Positions 31,626 to 41,887 of a DNA stretch of 64,000 nt are shown piece after piece. The position numbers and the translations under genes are program-made. The notes below the pieces were generated by a model, which worked only from the letters and a program-made list of their open reading frames with translations, ran no database searches and was not told the DNA's origin. The DNA lies in the NCBI GenBank assembly GCA_002077065.1, contig NAJO01000003.1:1178001-1242000 (forward strand). Direction: 5' to 3'. Source of the DNA: Cryoendolithus antarcticus (Eukaryota; Ascomycota; Dothideomycetes; Cladosporiales; Cladosporiaceae). Position 1 is the first letter of the stretch; each line of letters starts with the position of its first letter.

Positions 31626-32552
31626 TCACGGAGCTAGAGCCCTGGTATTCGAGAGATAGTCATGCTCCTCGAACCCGAGCTCAGCGTAGTCAATCATGAA
31701 CTTCCTCCACGACAGTAATTGTTCATCGCAAGTCTGAAGCTCTGCAGCCAGTCGCTTCGATGCTGCCGGACTAGACCTGGCGCTCTCATAACGCATAGCA
31801 AAGTCGACCATCTTGCGCTGTGACGGTGACATCTTCGCTATGTCAGGCGAAGTCCCGACACCGACCTGGTTTAGCAAAAGCTGGGTATTCGAGACTAGAC
31901 TGCCTTTGCAACCGAGATGGCGCATCAGCACCTGAGCAGCAGTGATAAGTTCGAATTCCTTCAGCGAAGCGAGGCGCCGATCGTGGAAGTCGATCAAATG
32001 TCGAATGACAATCACGCCACCGTGGAGATCTGATACGTGGCCGTTCTCCAAATCTGTCTTCGCCTTCCACAGCATTTGGAGCGTTAATCTGACGCTCAGC
32101 TTCAACTGCGCGACGGTGTCGATTCGCGTGGCGCAATGAGGAACGTCTGAACCTCGTCGGCTAGCGCTTCGGACCAAGTATTTGCCATGCGCATCTATCG
32201 CACGTCAATTGGGGAATGAAGGGTGCGCGATCGACGTGAGCTTACAGCGCACTCCAGAGTCGGCTCGCAGCGGCAGCGATCTCAGCAGTGTGATCCCGTC
32301 TTGCACAGCCAGCCTCCGAATGCATCTCCAAGACAAAAGTGGAGGGCTTGCACTGTTGTGTCGGCTGGTCTTGATGTTCGGTGGACTGGACTCTGGGTGC
32401 TTAGAGCTGACGCTGTTGCTGAGACTGGTTGCTTCGATCGACGTAGGCGCTCCGAAAATTACGTTTGGTCGAGTCAAGAGATCGCCGAACTGTTCTGATG
32501 ATGTGGTGGTTACAGTGTCGTTCAGCCGACGACGTTTGGGAAAGCGATCCAT
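31626..32552 (-). CDS. hypothetical protein, two exons
   Basis: Exons 32552-32246 and 32194-31626 join in frame to give 291 residues. The intron (51 bp, GTAAGC to GATAG) removes an in-frame stop and keeps a continuous protein. The N-terminus 'MDRFPKRRRLNDTV' has a basic nuclear-signal-like run and a Ser/Pro-rich stretch up to about residue 70. The C-terminal two thirds is helical with many Leu/Arg residues ('LLSWRKFMIDYAELGFEEHD'). No catalytic motif or known domain is recognised. Divergent from OMA1 across 532 bp. The splice model is the main support for a real gene. Confidence 0.5.
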
Positions 32553-33084
32553 GGTTGGGTGTCGAGAATTCTAGGGGTCGAGCGTGAAGTCGCGGAGGCA
32601 GTAGCTCATGCAGTGGACATGAGGGAGGAAGGTGCGAGAGTCGTATCTTACAAGGTACAAGCACTAGGCACCATCTCGCTGGACTTCACTTTATGGCTTC
32701 TTGACTTAGCCATCGTATACTAAAATACGTGCCAACAGCGCAGAACAAGTGAAGACTTTCGCAAGTAGTGGTTAGATCCACTGCATTGGAGATCAGAGGG
32801 GTCCGTCACATCGCGCCGTTCAGCATCTCCGCGCGAGATTTCATTCAATGTTCCATTTAACGATCGCAGTGGATAGAATTTAGGCCGTAGACTAGCGTTG
32901 GACCATCCCGAGCGAATCGCTTCTCAGATGAAGCCGCGGCGTCTGATGTCATGCTCGCGGTGTTGCTACGATATACATGCGCAACGATTCCACTTCTGCA
33001 AACATCCGACCGATCCTCTCAATCAAGTGATGATCTCTCGATAACACAGTCTTCGCCGTGAGCAAGGCTGCCCTTCCTGACGCA
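32553..33084. other. divergent promoter region upstream of OMA1
   Basis: 532 bp between two divergent starts. AT-richer than its neighbours by eye, with no clear motif. Regulatory role inferred from position. Confidence 0.4.
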
Positions 33085-34219
33085 ATGCAGTCCACCCAGC
33101 GAGCCATTTGGAAGGCTCTATCCAACACTGGTGCAGTCCCACGGCCGTTGACCAACGCGAGTCTCCATGGCGCATTCGCAGGAATGATGCGAAAGCCTGA
33201 GGTAATCTTCAGGACTCCGCTTCCTCGAGCACGAGATTTCCACCAAACGCCATCCGCCGCCCGTCAGGCTTTCAATTACCAGCGCTTTAACGCCTCTCGA
33301 AACATCTTCCAACGCTGGGCCGCCCGGCCGACGTTCTACTACGAAATTGGCGGCATTGGCGCGGTAGGCGGTGGAGTCTACATTGCGGACCTTGAGGAGG
33401 TCCCGGTCTCCCATCGAAGGCGCTTCAATGTTGTCTCTCCGGCCACAGAGGCAGAGACAGGGAAACAGATGTATCAGCAGACGATGCAAGAGTTTGGGAA
33501 CAGGCTACTGCCAGCAAGTCACCCGAAGAGCAGGATGGTGCAAAGGGTGCTGAACCGCTTGATCCCACATAGCGGACTGGATGGGGAGGAGTGGGAAGTG
33601 AATGTCATTGAGGATCCGATGAAGAATGCCTTCGTCATTCCTGGAGGGAAGGTGTTTGTGTTCAGTGGGATTCTAGATGTCTGCAAGGGCGACGATGGAC
33701 TAGCCGCAGTGCTCGGTCACGAGATCGCACACAACGTCGCGCATCATGCTGCAGAGCGGATGTCTAGCTCCTTCATTCTCATGGGCATCGCGCTCATTGG
33801 CTCAGCGATCATCGGCCTGGACTTCGGCTTCGGAAGGATGATTATCGACTTTGCGTTCTTGCGACCTGGCTCTCGCGCGCAAGAGCAGGAGGCGGATTAC
33901 ATTGGATTGCTAATGATGGCTGAGAGCTGCTATGATCCGGCTGCGGCTATGGGATTGTGGGCCAGAATGGAAGAGGAGGAGAAGAATGCGCCGCCGCAAT
34001 TCCTGTCCACGCATCCGAGTAATCATGCACGGTTGGAGAAGATCAGGCAATGGCTGCCAGAGGCGGCGGTCAAGAGGGAGAGCGGAGATTGTGCTGCGAT
34101 GGGGTCGTATGGTATGTGGAGAACTTGTCACCTTATGCAGATGGCCGATTGACTAACATCGTGTCACAGCCAACGACTTCAGACGCACGACTCAGATGCC
34201 GCGATACGAGTTTCGATGA
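33085..34219 (+). CDS. OMA1: mitochondrial inner-membrane metalloprotease Oma1 (M48)
   Basis: Exons 33085-34111 and 34170-34219 encode 358 residues. The first true ATG in frame is 33085; the N-terminus is basic and Ser/Arg-rich, a likely mitochondrial presequence. The M48 zinc motif 'HEIAHNVAHH' (H212, E213, H216) is followed by a hydrophobic helix ('SSFILMGIALIGSAIIGLDF') and the third-ligand motif 'EQEADYIGLLMM'. 'FLSTHPSNHARLEKIRQWLP' is also characteristic. Without the 58-bp intron (branch GACTAAC) the frame would end about 14 residues after the junction in unrelated sequence; spliced, it ends 'FRRTTQMPRYEFR'. Oma1 performs stress-activated turnover of inner-membrane proteins. Confidence 0.9.
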
Positions 34220-34614
34220 GTGCCGAGTTCAGGCGCGATCATTATCACCACGTATGCGCTGTTCCCTGGGAGTGTTGCGACACGAATCTAGGAGTCGCTA
34301 TAGCTACGGATGCTACTAGACCTTGACAGAAACGCCAAAATGCAGAAGCAGAAGCTCGCAATCGGCATCGGCTCCAGCTTAGCGGTCGATCCCGAGAACA
34401 CCGGCGTAACAAGCTTTCACTGGCGCCTCGGCAAAAGATGCAAGGTTTAATCGCGGTCAGACACGTTCCTGGCATGTGTTTGCTAACTTGCCGCCTGGGA
34501 GCTCCTTCGCTCACCGAATAGACTCTGCCCGGATGTAATGGATGTCGCGCTCAGATCCCCTCTCATCCGACGACTTCATGTCGTTCTCCACTCCCAGAAA
34601 TTGCACCCATAACG
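34220..34614. other. intergenic region
   Basis: 395 bp between OMA1 and the glycosyltransferase gene on the same strand. No convincing gene or motif is seen. Confidence 0.4.
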
Positions 34615-35707
34615 ATGAGAGCATTCACCCTCAGAGTCATCCGCATTTGCGTTGTCGCTGTCGCGTGCGCGTTATTCTTCTTATTCGGATGGCGGACACA
34701 TCGCTTCGTCCAGATATTCTTCGAACACCCGGGGATCCTTCTGGACCAACCAGCTGTCCTCGAGGCACATGATGCGGCACCCAGGGATGCACGTATAGCT
34801 GTCGTGCCTCGAATCACTCACCAGATCTTCCACAACTGGACACATCCTGCCGACACGACATTGCCTGCAGACTGGGCCGCCACGCGACAGACATGCCTGG
34901 ATCTTCATCCGGGCTGGGAGCATAAGGTTGGTAGTTCTTGGAAAGCCTCAAGACTTACGCCATGAACGAGCATCGACTAACGCGTCCATGTGCACGCTAG
35001 CTCTGGACTGTCGAAGACTCTCATGACTTCATTGCCAATGAGTACCCTTGGTTCCTCGCAACGTACGACTCATATGGTTATCCTGTTCAAAGGATCGACG
35101 CGCTGAGATACTTCCTCATGCGCCACTTTGGCGGTCTTTACATCGATCTAGATAATGTCAGTCACCGTCCGACTCAGCACTCTCTATACTGACCGCCTGG
35201 CGCTAGGGCTGCGCCGCCAATCTTGAACCACTGCGCTACTACCCAGTATGGGTCACAGACGGTGGGCACGGAGCCCTGAGCAACAATATTCTCGGCGCTG
35301 CACCAGATCATCCCTTCTGGCACCTTATGACGGATAACCTACGCTCCTATGCTTGGACCTATCCACTGCCTTACCTCACAATCGTCTACGCCTCCGGACA
35401 GTGGTGTTTGACCGCTATGTGGAACAAGTACCACGGAGGACTGGCAGCGAAACAGCCGCCACTGACCCGTATCTCCATGGACGGCAGGCCAGGCGCACCA
35501 CCCTGGGTCTTCTTCACTCATACGCGAGGTGGCACCTGGAACAACTGGGACAATCGACTTTTTGGCTGGATCGGCGACCATCTGGCATTGACTGCTCTCG
35601 CCGTCCTAGTCGCCGTGGCGTGCACTCTCGCCGTGCTCTACACAATCATACAGACTATCGCAAAATTCAGACGACCGCGAGGGCCAAAGTACGCAACCCT
35701 AATATAG
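34615..35707 (+). CDS. inositol-phosphoceramide mannosyltransferase (Sur1/Csh1-like)
   Basis: Three exons (34615-34926, 35001-35156, 35207-35707) give 322 residues. An N-terminal membrane helix follows 'MRAFTLRVIRICVVAVACAL'. The Gly_transf_sug/DXD domain is clear: 'RITHQIFHNW', 'LWTVEDSHDFI', 'RIDALRYFLMRHFGGLYIDL' and the DXD D153-L-D155. Exon 3 continues with 'GALSNNILGAAPDHPFW' and ends in a second membrane segment and a basic tail. This is the architecture of MIPC-synthase catalytic subunits, which transfer mannose from GDP-mannose to inositol phosphorylceramide in the Golgi. Intron 1 uses an atypical GTTGGT donor; it is the only choice that keeps frame and motif order. Confidence 0.85.
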
Positions 35708-35792
35708 GGAGAACACCAAGCATGGCTTAAACGATACAAAGGTCATATAGTACTGTACTTCAGAACTCATCACTCTCAACCCCGATGATCCT

Positions 35793-36109
35793 CTACCAAC
35801 TCTTTTTTCCCTGCCCGGCGTTCTCAACCCCCTTTCCCACTGAATTCGCTCCGTCTTCAACTCCGCCGGTCAAGCTCTGCAGTCCATCACCGACAGCTTT
35901 CGTGCCGGTCGTATTGTTGATCGTGTCGCCAACGCCACGACCTGCTGCGCCGACGGTGCCACCGACGGCTTTGCTGAGGCCGCCGAAGGCGTTGCCGAGC
36001 TGCAAAGATGTTAGAGATGTTGGAGGGAGGGGAGAATGCGAAGAAATACGGTGGAGGTGCCGATCTTGACGGCATCGGCAGCGCCGTTGTTCTCATTGTC
36101 GAGAGGCAT
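35793..36109 (-). CDS. small Gly-rich hydrophilic protein
   Basis: Exons 36109-36050 and 35999-35793 join to 88 residues: an N-terminal 'MPLDNENNGAADAVKIGTST' joined to a Gly/Ala/Val-rich body with repeating GGxxGxxGxG blocks ('GNAFGGLSKAVGGTVGAAG') and an ending 'GQGKKSW'. It has no signal peptide and no Cys. Composition resembles small stress- or LEA-like proteins common in ascomycetes, but no named family is assigned. The intron is 50 bp with donor GTATTT and acceptor GCAG. A CRE-type inverted repeat lies about 115 bp upstream of the start codon. It converges with the mannosyltransferase gene (85-bp gap). Confidence 0.65.
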
Positions 36110-36916
36110 GCTGTATAAGTGAGATCTGCTTCAAGTGACTTCTTCTTTGGTGATTGAGGAGCTGCATATGTTACAGCCACTTCAGTGCTTCGACCGCAGC
36201 ATGATATGTGGCTCGGAGTGGCGCTACGTCACTTCCAGCTGTAACGTGACGTAGACGGAATGTGGCTAGGTCCACGTATGCCCAGGCGATCTCATGTGTG
36301 TCTTAACATGAGGGTGTGGCATGTATGTGTGGGTGTAGAGTGTATTGGTTGGGTGTTAGATGTAACATCTTCAGGATGGTGGAAAGTCAAATGAAAGGAC
36401 GTCAGTGCCGGGCTTTGCGCAGTCATGCCTTCGAACTTGGATATAGGAACGGTCGTTCGAGCACGTTCTCGTGGACCAGATGAGGTAAAGGGATATGGCG
36501 AATAATGTGATGAGACGAAATCAATTGACCCGTTGAGTAGGGAATTTTCACCGCGCAGTCAATTTGGCGGGTGTATTCATCGTCGGAGACTCTTGGAGTA
36601 CATACGATCGAGGCATGTTGCTCAATTACTCCCAGAGCGGCTCATAGAGCTGACCAGGTAGTCAGATAGCGTAATGTCTGTGGTAAGCAGCCCTGTCAAA
36701 GGCTGGCACGCTGGGAAGAGGTAGTTCGAGAGAGAGTTAGAGTCGTTCGCGCGCATACACAAGCCTCAGGCATCTCTTCGGAAGATCTAAATGCAGCTCC
36801 GGCTCAATCCCTAACGGGCCGAAAACCGATCTTCCGCGTCGAGCTTCCCAACATTAGATTGAAGCTCACTCTTGCATTCTCTCTGCACCTCCACAGCACC
36901 TCTCCCACCTCCAACG
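36110..36916. other. divergent intergenic region, Gly-rich gene / PDA1
   Basis: 807 bp between divergent starts. It contains the TGACGTAG inverted repeat (36224-36254) near the Gly-rich gene and a GT-rich stretch (about 36290-36370). No ORF is convincing. Confidence 0.45.
36224..36254. promoter_or_regulatory. CRE-type inverted repeat (CTACGTCAC-13 nt-GTGACGTAG)
   Basis: Two perfect 9-bp arms (36224-36232 and 36246-36254) each contain TGACGTAG in opposite orientation. TGACGT is the core of ATF/CREB bZIP sites (Atf1/AtfA in fungi, stress and conidiation). Position upstream of the small Gly-rich gene suggests it controls that gene. Binding is inference. Confidence 0.45.
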
Positions 36917-38249
36917 ATGTTCTCCCGCATCGCTCCTCGTGCGTTCGCAGCGCCCGTCCGACGAGCCACCTTCCTCCCCCGCCAGAACTTCACCCCAGCA
37001 CTCCGGACAGTAACAACCGACGCCGCGAGCAGCCATGTCGACAAAAGCGACGTCCCCGAAGAGGACGAGAAGCCCTTCACAGTGCGTCTCTCAGACGAGG
37101 CTTTCGAGACGTACGAGCTTGATCCGCCGCCCTACACCATGGAGACTACCAAGAAGGAGCTGAAGCAGATGTACTACGACATGGTCGCCGTGCGGCGAAT
37201 GGAGATGGCCGCCGATCGCTTGTACAAGGAGAAGAAGATCCGGGGGTTCTGTCACTTGTCTACTGGGCAGGAGGCTGTGGCTGTGGGCATTGAGCACGCG
37301 ATCACCAAGCAGGACCATGTTATTACTGCGTACCGCTGCCATGGTTTTGCTATGATGCGCGGCGGCACTGTGCGATCTATTATTGGGGAGCTTCTTGGAC
37401 GTCGCGAGGGTATTGCGTATGGTAAGGGCGGGTCTATGCATATGTTCGCGACTGGCTTTTATGGCGGTAACGGGATTGTCGGTGCGCAGGTGCCTGTCGG
37501 CGCTGGCATTGCGTTCGCGAACAAGTATGAGGGCAAGAAGAACGTGACGCTCAGCTTGTACGGTGACGGCGCCAGCAACCAGGGTCAAGTGTTCGAGGCG
37601 TTCAACATGGCGAAGCTGTGGGATCTACCCATCATCTTCGGCTGCGAGAGTAGGTCGCCTTGCCTTCTAGCCCTGTCTTCTTCACACTAACAACATCACA
37701 GACAACAAGTACGGCATGGGCACCTCGGCCGCCCGCTCCTCCGCCCTGACAGACTACTACAAGCGCGGCCAATACATCCCCGGCCTCAAGATCAACGGCA
37801 TGGACATCCTCGCCGTCAAAGCCGCAGTCCAATACGGCAAAGAGTACTGCGCCTCAGGTCGCGGCCCCTTGGTCTACGAATACGTCACCTACCGCTACGG
37901 CGGCCATAGCATGTCCGATCCCGGCACCACGTACCGCACGCGCGAGGAGATCCAGCGCATGCGCAGCACCCAAGATCCGATCGCTGGCTTGAAGCTGAAG
38001 CTCATGGACTGGGGCGTCACGACTGAGGAGGAGCTGAAGGGTATCGACAAGGAGGCTAGGGCTTTTGTTGACGCGGAGGTGGCGATTGCGGAGAAGATGG
38101 AGGCGCCTGATGCGACGCCCGAGGTGCTGTTTGAGGATATTTATGTCCGGGGCAGTGAGCCGCAGTTCTTGAGAGGACGGGTACCGGAGGAGAACTTCTA
38201 CTACCCGGAGAGGCCGGTGCAGGTGCCTAAGTCGCCGGCGCAGACTTGA
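36917..38249 (+). CDS. PDA1: pyruvate dehydrogenase E1 component, alpha subunit
   Basis: Exons 36917-37649 and 37702-38249 encode 426 residues. The N-terminus '[20 protein letters not shown]' is a clear mitochondrial presequence. The thiamine-diphosphate motif begins with '[20 protein letters not shown]' (GDG at 216-218) and ends with the NN pair made by splicing ('GCENNKYGMGT'). The phosphorylation loop is present as '[18 protein letters not shown]', whose serine is the target of PDH kinase in homologues. '[20 protein letters not shown]' and 'GKGGSMHMF' are further E1-alpha marks. It decarboxylates pyruvate together with E1-beta in the matrix. Confidence 0.95.
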
Positions 38250-38862
38250 GCTTAATTGCAGTCAATTGCTTGGAGGGAGTGTAGTCCGGGGAGAGGATTG
38301 GGGAAGGCATTGCAGCGGTGCTTGGCGTGCGTGGGTCTTTCGTGAGCGTGTATTAGTCTGTGTACATTGGCGGCTTCTGCTTCACCTCACATCCTGGAAA
38401 CTTCCAATCACAACAGATCTGTATCACGTGCTTGGACTACTTTTGGCAAGTGAAACAAGCTTTACGATAAGCCGTTTTAGTCAGCGGAAGCGTGCCGGAT
38501 GACGTTCCTCAATGGCTCTGCGGCAAGCAAGCTTGCTCACTTGACGGCCATCTTTTGTGGGCGCCGGCGATAGCGGGAGCTCGCGGATAGCTCGCGACTT
38601 GGTTGGGTTCAGGTTCAGGTACAGTTTTACCAATTTACTATCTCATTGTCGAATCTCGTTGTGCTTTGCTGCTCGTTCTCGTCGCGCGTTATTCGTTGCG
38701 TCTTATCGGACCTTAGACGTGAAACGCGGTGGACGGGCGAAGAGCTTGTACTCGCAAGCCTGCAGTAGAGCAGCTTAGCATTGGAGCGAAGGAGTGCGTT
38801 AAGAAAAGAGCAGCAATCTAAGGACCAATACCAAGGACTTGACGCGTACCCTCTACTCAGCC
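38250..38862. other. intergenic region upstream of MIR1
   Basis: 613 bp between PDA1 and MIR1 on the same strand. One CACGTG core lies near 38424. No ORF or repeat is convincing. Confidence 0.4.
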
Positions 38863-40012
38863 ATGGCTTCGACTCTCAAACCCCAGAAGAAGATCGAGCT
38901 CTTCAGTGGGACATACTTCGGTGCTTGCACACTGGGAGGCATCATCGGTACGCTCTAAGCTACAGTTGCTCTCACGTGGACTCGAGCTGATAGTACGTCT
39001 AGCCTGCGGACCAACTCACACAGCAGTCACGCCCCTCGATCTGGTGAAATGTCGTCGTCAGGTCGACCCGAGCATCTATAAGTCGAACATCGGAGCATGG
39101 AGGTCGATAGCGGCGAAGGAGGGTCTTCGAGGAGTGTTCTTCGGCTGGGCGCCGACTTTCGTGGGATACTCGTTCCAGGGTGCTGGGAAGTACGGAGGTG
39201 AGTGAAGCTGTCTCGAGAGATGGGACGGGAAGAAAGGCGGGAGGTGCTGACTACGAGACAGCATACGAGGTGTTCAAGTACGCTTACGGCGAGAAGCTCT
39301 TCCCGAACGCACCGAAGACAATGGTCTACTTGGGTGCTTCTGCCACAGCTGAGGCGATCGCGGATCTCTTCCTCTGTGAGTCAGACCAAACTTCCAGACG
39401 CCTGACCGTGCACTAACAGCATCCTAGGCCCATTCGAAGCCATTAAAGTCCGCATGCAAACTACGCTTCCTCCCTTCGCCCCGAATCTCCGCCAAGGCTG
39501 GTCCAAGATCGTCTCGAAGGAAGGCTACGCCGGTCTCTACAAAGGTCTCTACCCGCTCTGGGCGCGCCAGATCCCGTACACGATGGTCAAATTCGCGTCC
39601 TTCGAGGCTGTGGTGGTGCAGATCTACAAGACTCTTGGCAAGCCAAAGGAATCCTTTTCCACGATCCAACAAACCGGTGTCTCGTTCTTGGGTGGTTACA
39701 TCGCGGGTATTGGGTGTGCGGTTGTGAGCCATCCGGCAGATGTGATGGTTTCGAAACTCAATGCCGATCGACAACCTGGTGAAACGGCGGGCAAGGCAAT
39801 CAGTAGGATTTACGGCAAGATTGGGTTTGCGGGATTGTGGAACGGCTTGCCGGTGCGCGTGCTGATGATCGGAACGCTTACTGGTTTCCAATGGTTGATC
39901 TATGACAGCTTTAAGGTCTATCTAGGTGTAAGTGATGCGCCTACTATTTTTACGCGATTTCGAACAAGACTGACTTTTTGCGATTCAGCTACCAACAACG
40001 GGAGGTCATTGA
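38863..40012 (+). CDS. MIR1: mitochondrial phosphate carrier
   Basis: Five exons (38863-38947, 39003-39197, 39262-39375, 39428-39927, 39989-40012) give 305 residues, normal for the family. Three carrier repeats are seen, with signatures 'PLDLVKCR', '[10 protein letters not shown]' and '[11 protein letters not shown]'. Other marks are '[14 protein letters not shown]' at the N-terminus, '[20 protein letters not shown]' and the C-terminal 'YLGLPTTGGH', which appears only after the last intron is removed. The carrier imports phosphate with a proton across the inner membrane. All four introns are 50-65 bp with standard borders. The stop is followed after about 170 bp by a minisatellite. Confidence 0.94.
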
Positions 40013-41565
40013 GACAGCAAGGGAGGCATCATATATATACAGTGCAACAAGGAGCTCTCTCATTACTAGCCCGGCACAACTGATCTCTGAAACGCATTCA
40101 TCGACACCAATGCTAACAAAGCGTGTTTCAGAACCAGAAGGTATGCAAGCATTTGACATCTCACCTTCCATAGCGAAGGGCACTCACTTGAAGCTGGCTC
40201 GCAAGACTTGGACTCACTGACCGGAGACTCACTTGGACGAGGCTCACTAGAGGCGGACTCACGGGATGCAGGCTTAATGAACGCAACTTCACTTGTCGTG
40301 GACTCACTCAGCGCGGACTCAATGTCGCGGTTGAGATATACATGGACTCAATGGACGCGGACTCACTGCGCGACAGCTGACTGGGTCCGTGTTCACTGAG
40401 CCTGGAGCGATCGAGTATGGGCTCAGCGAATACTTGCTCATTCGATGTTGGCTCGCTCGACATGGGCTCATCCGATGCAGGCTCACTCGATGCAGACTCA
40501 TCCGTCATGGACTCTCCGGACATACGCGGACTCACTAGGCGTGATTTCACTAGGTGCGAGCTCATTGTGCCCCAACTCTGGACGCGTACTCACTGAATGT
40601 CGACTCACTGGACGCGACCTCACTCAATGGACGCGGTCTCACTGGAGGCGATGTAACCGAATGCATCCTTACTGGTGACAACGCCAGACTCAGGACAGAC
40701 ATCCAACAGATACATTACGCTATAGCATCAAGCTACAGTATCCCCACCTGTACACTCGAGCCTGCTGCTCCCGAGAGACCCTTCCTCCGATGTCTGAAGA
40801 ACCAGGACATATGGCATATAGTCTGTGCCACCTACACCGCAATACCACTCAAGGCATTTCACTGAGCGATCATGCTGGAATCGAGACGTCCACTGCGGCA
40901 TTGCACTCAATCGACTGTCTCGTAGCCGCCGGTGCCAAGCCTTCGAAGCAGGAACGTTAAGCGCCAAGAAATATTGTGCCTCACAGGTGCAGACTGCGCC
41001 CATATTTTACCGCCAGATCTCATGTTCCAGCAGTCAATCGGTCAGAATGCATTTCCCGCGCCGTACCCTTGCCTAGGCGCTTTTGTCTCTACATGGCGAA
41101 GTCGATAAAAGGTATGCAGCACTGACAGACATTAGTTCATTCATTGGCTGTCATGGTCTGGAAGCCAGCCTTTGACATAGGCACTCTTCGCACTCCGCCA
41201 CCTCTACCGCTACGGCGTCGGCGACAAGCCGCAGTCAGCTATTCCAGTACTACCTCTGGCACAGTATGTGACACAATCGGAGTGGGAATGGTATAAGTAC
41301 CTTTCCATCATGTCCCCAACTGGTGTGTCTTGGAAAGCTCATCACCAATCCGTTACTCACCAACCCCATTCACAACTCAATTATCCAATCCGATATACTT
41401 TCCAGCTGCGTTCAATCTATCACGAGTCTGTAGCTCTCTAGACCTCTCGCTATCCCGACGGACACGCGGCAACAGCCCCGAAGACGATCGCCGACGAGGC
41501 AGGACTACAGCCAGCGCCATGCATAACATGCAAGGCGTGCGTGCGAGCTGGATCACTGCGTTTCC
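40013..41565. other. gene-free interval with a minisatellite
   Basis: 1.55 kb downstream of MIR1. It holds the 15-bp array (40179-40680) and otherwise short ORFs only. The part from about 41100 to 41565 could be the 5' flank or lost N-terminal exons of the adjacent protease locus, but no acceptable start could be joined. Confidence 0.5.
40179..40680. repeat. degenerate 15-bp minisatellite (GGACTCACTNGANGC)
   Basis: More than 25 degenerate copies of a 15-bp unit around 'GACTCACT' follow each other. Spacing is exactly 15 bp from 40179 to 40328 and again from 40343 to 40522; a few 4-bp shifts occur later. Because 15 is a multiple of 3, every frame shows five-residue repeats (plus strand 'DSLTGDSLGRGSLEADS'; minus strand 'SSEPASDEPMSSEPTSNE'). 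Stops interrupt all frames across the whole array, so a coding role today is unlikely. It may be a recombination-prone locus. Confidence 0.8.
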
Positions 41566-41887
41566 TTGCTCGCCCTCCGCTGTGCATCGACTCCGCTGGC
41601 AACAACTACAGTCGCATTGCCTGCCAGCGCAACCGCCCATCAACATCTTCCTGTTGCATCTACATATGGGGCAAACTACACTGGGATAAGTCCTAGTGCC
41701 CTTGTCTCTGGTATCATCGTCCCTAGTGCCTTTGTCTCGGCCCCACCGATCGATCGCGTCCAGCGGGGCTCCAACGATGCCTTTGTCGGCAACAACATAC
41801 CTGCGACTATCAGAGCTCGAGCGACCGACCAGAACGTTGGCTGGGGACTGGCCTACCTTTCTGTAAACGGCACTCACCACTCCTAAC
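41566..41887 (+). pseudogene. detached N-terminal part of the subtilase, out of frame
   Basis: An open stretch ends in 'ATDQNVGWGLAYLSVNG', matching the start of S8 catalytic domains (the xxWGLARIS motif), then meets a TAA at 41884-41886. The catalytic domain resumes one frame over at 'NYDYLEDSGKG'. No AG dinucleotide lies between 41833 and about 41914, so no intron acceptor can bridge the two parts; a one-base indel is the simplest reading. A Leu/Ala-rich stretch around 'LLALRCASTPLATTTVALPA' could be a remnant secretion signal, but no in-frame ATG precedes it. Confidence 0.5.
41692..41738 (+). repeat. 30-bp direct duplication in the subtilase N-terminal remnant
   Basis: The 17-bp string CCTAGTGCC(C/T)TTGTCTC occurs at 41692-41708 and again at 41722-41738. 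The offset is exactly 30 bp, so the encoded peptide repeats in frame ('PSALVS...PSAFVS'). It looks like slippage or a small tandem duplication. Confidence 0.6.

Noticed and set aside
34245..34514. 89-codon minus-strand ORF downstream of OMA1
   Set aside because: Cys/Arg-rich composition typical of random antisense frames; no motif, and it overlaps likely OMA1 3' UTR.
40208..40565. Coding of a pentapeptide-repeat protein by the minisatellite
   Set aside because: All frames on both strands are interrupted by stops within the array and no start or splice context is convincing.
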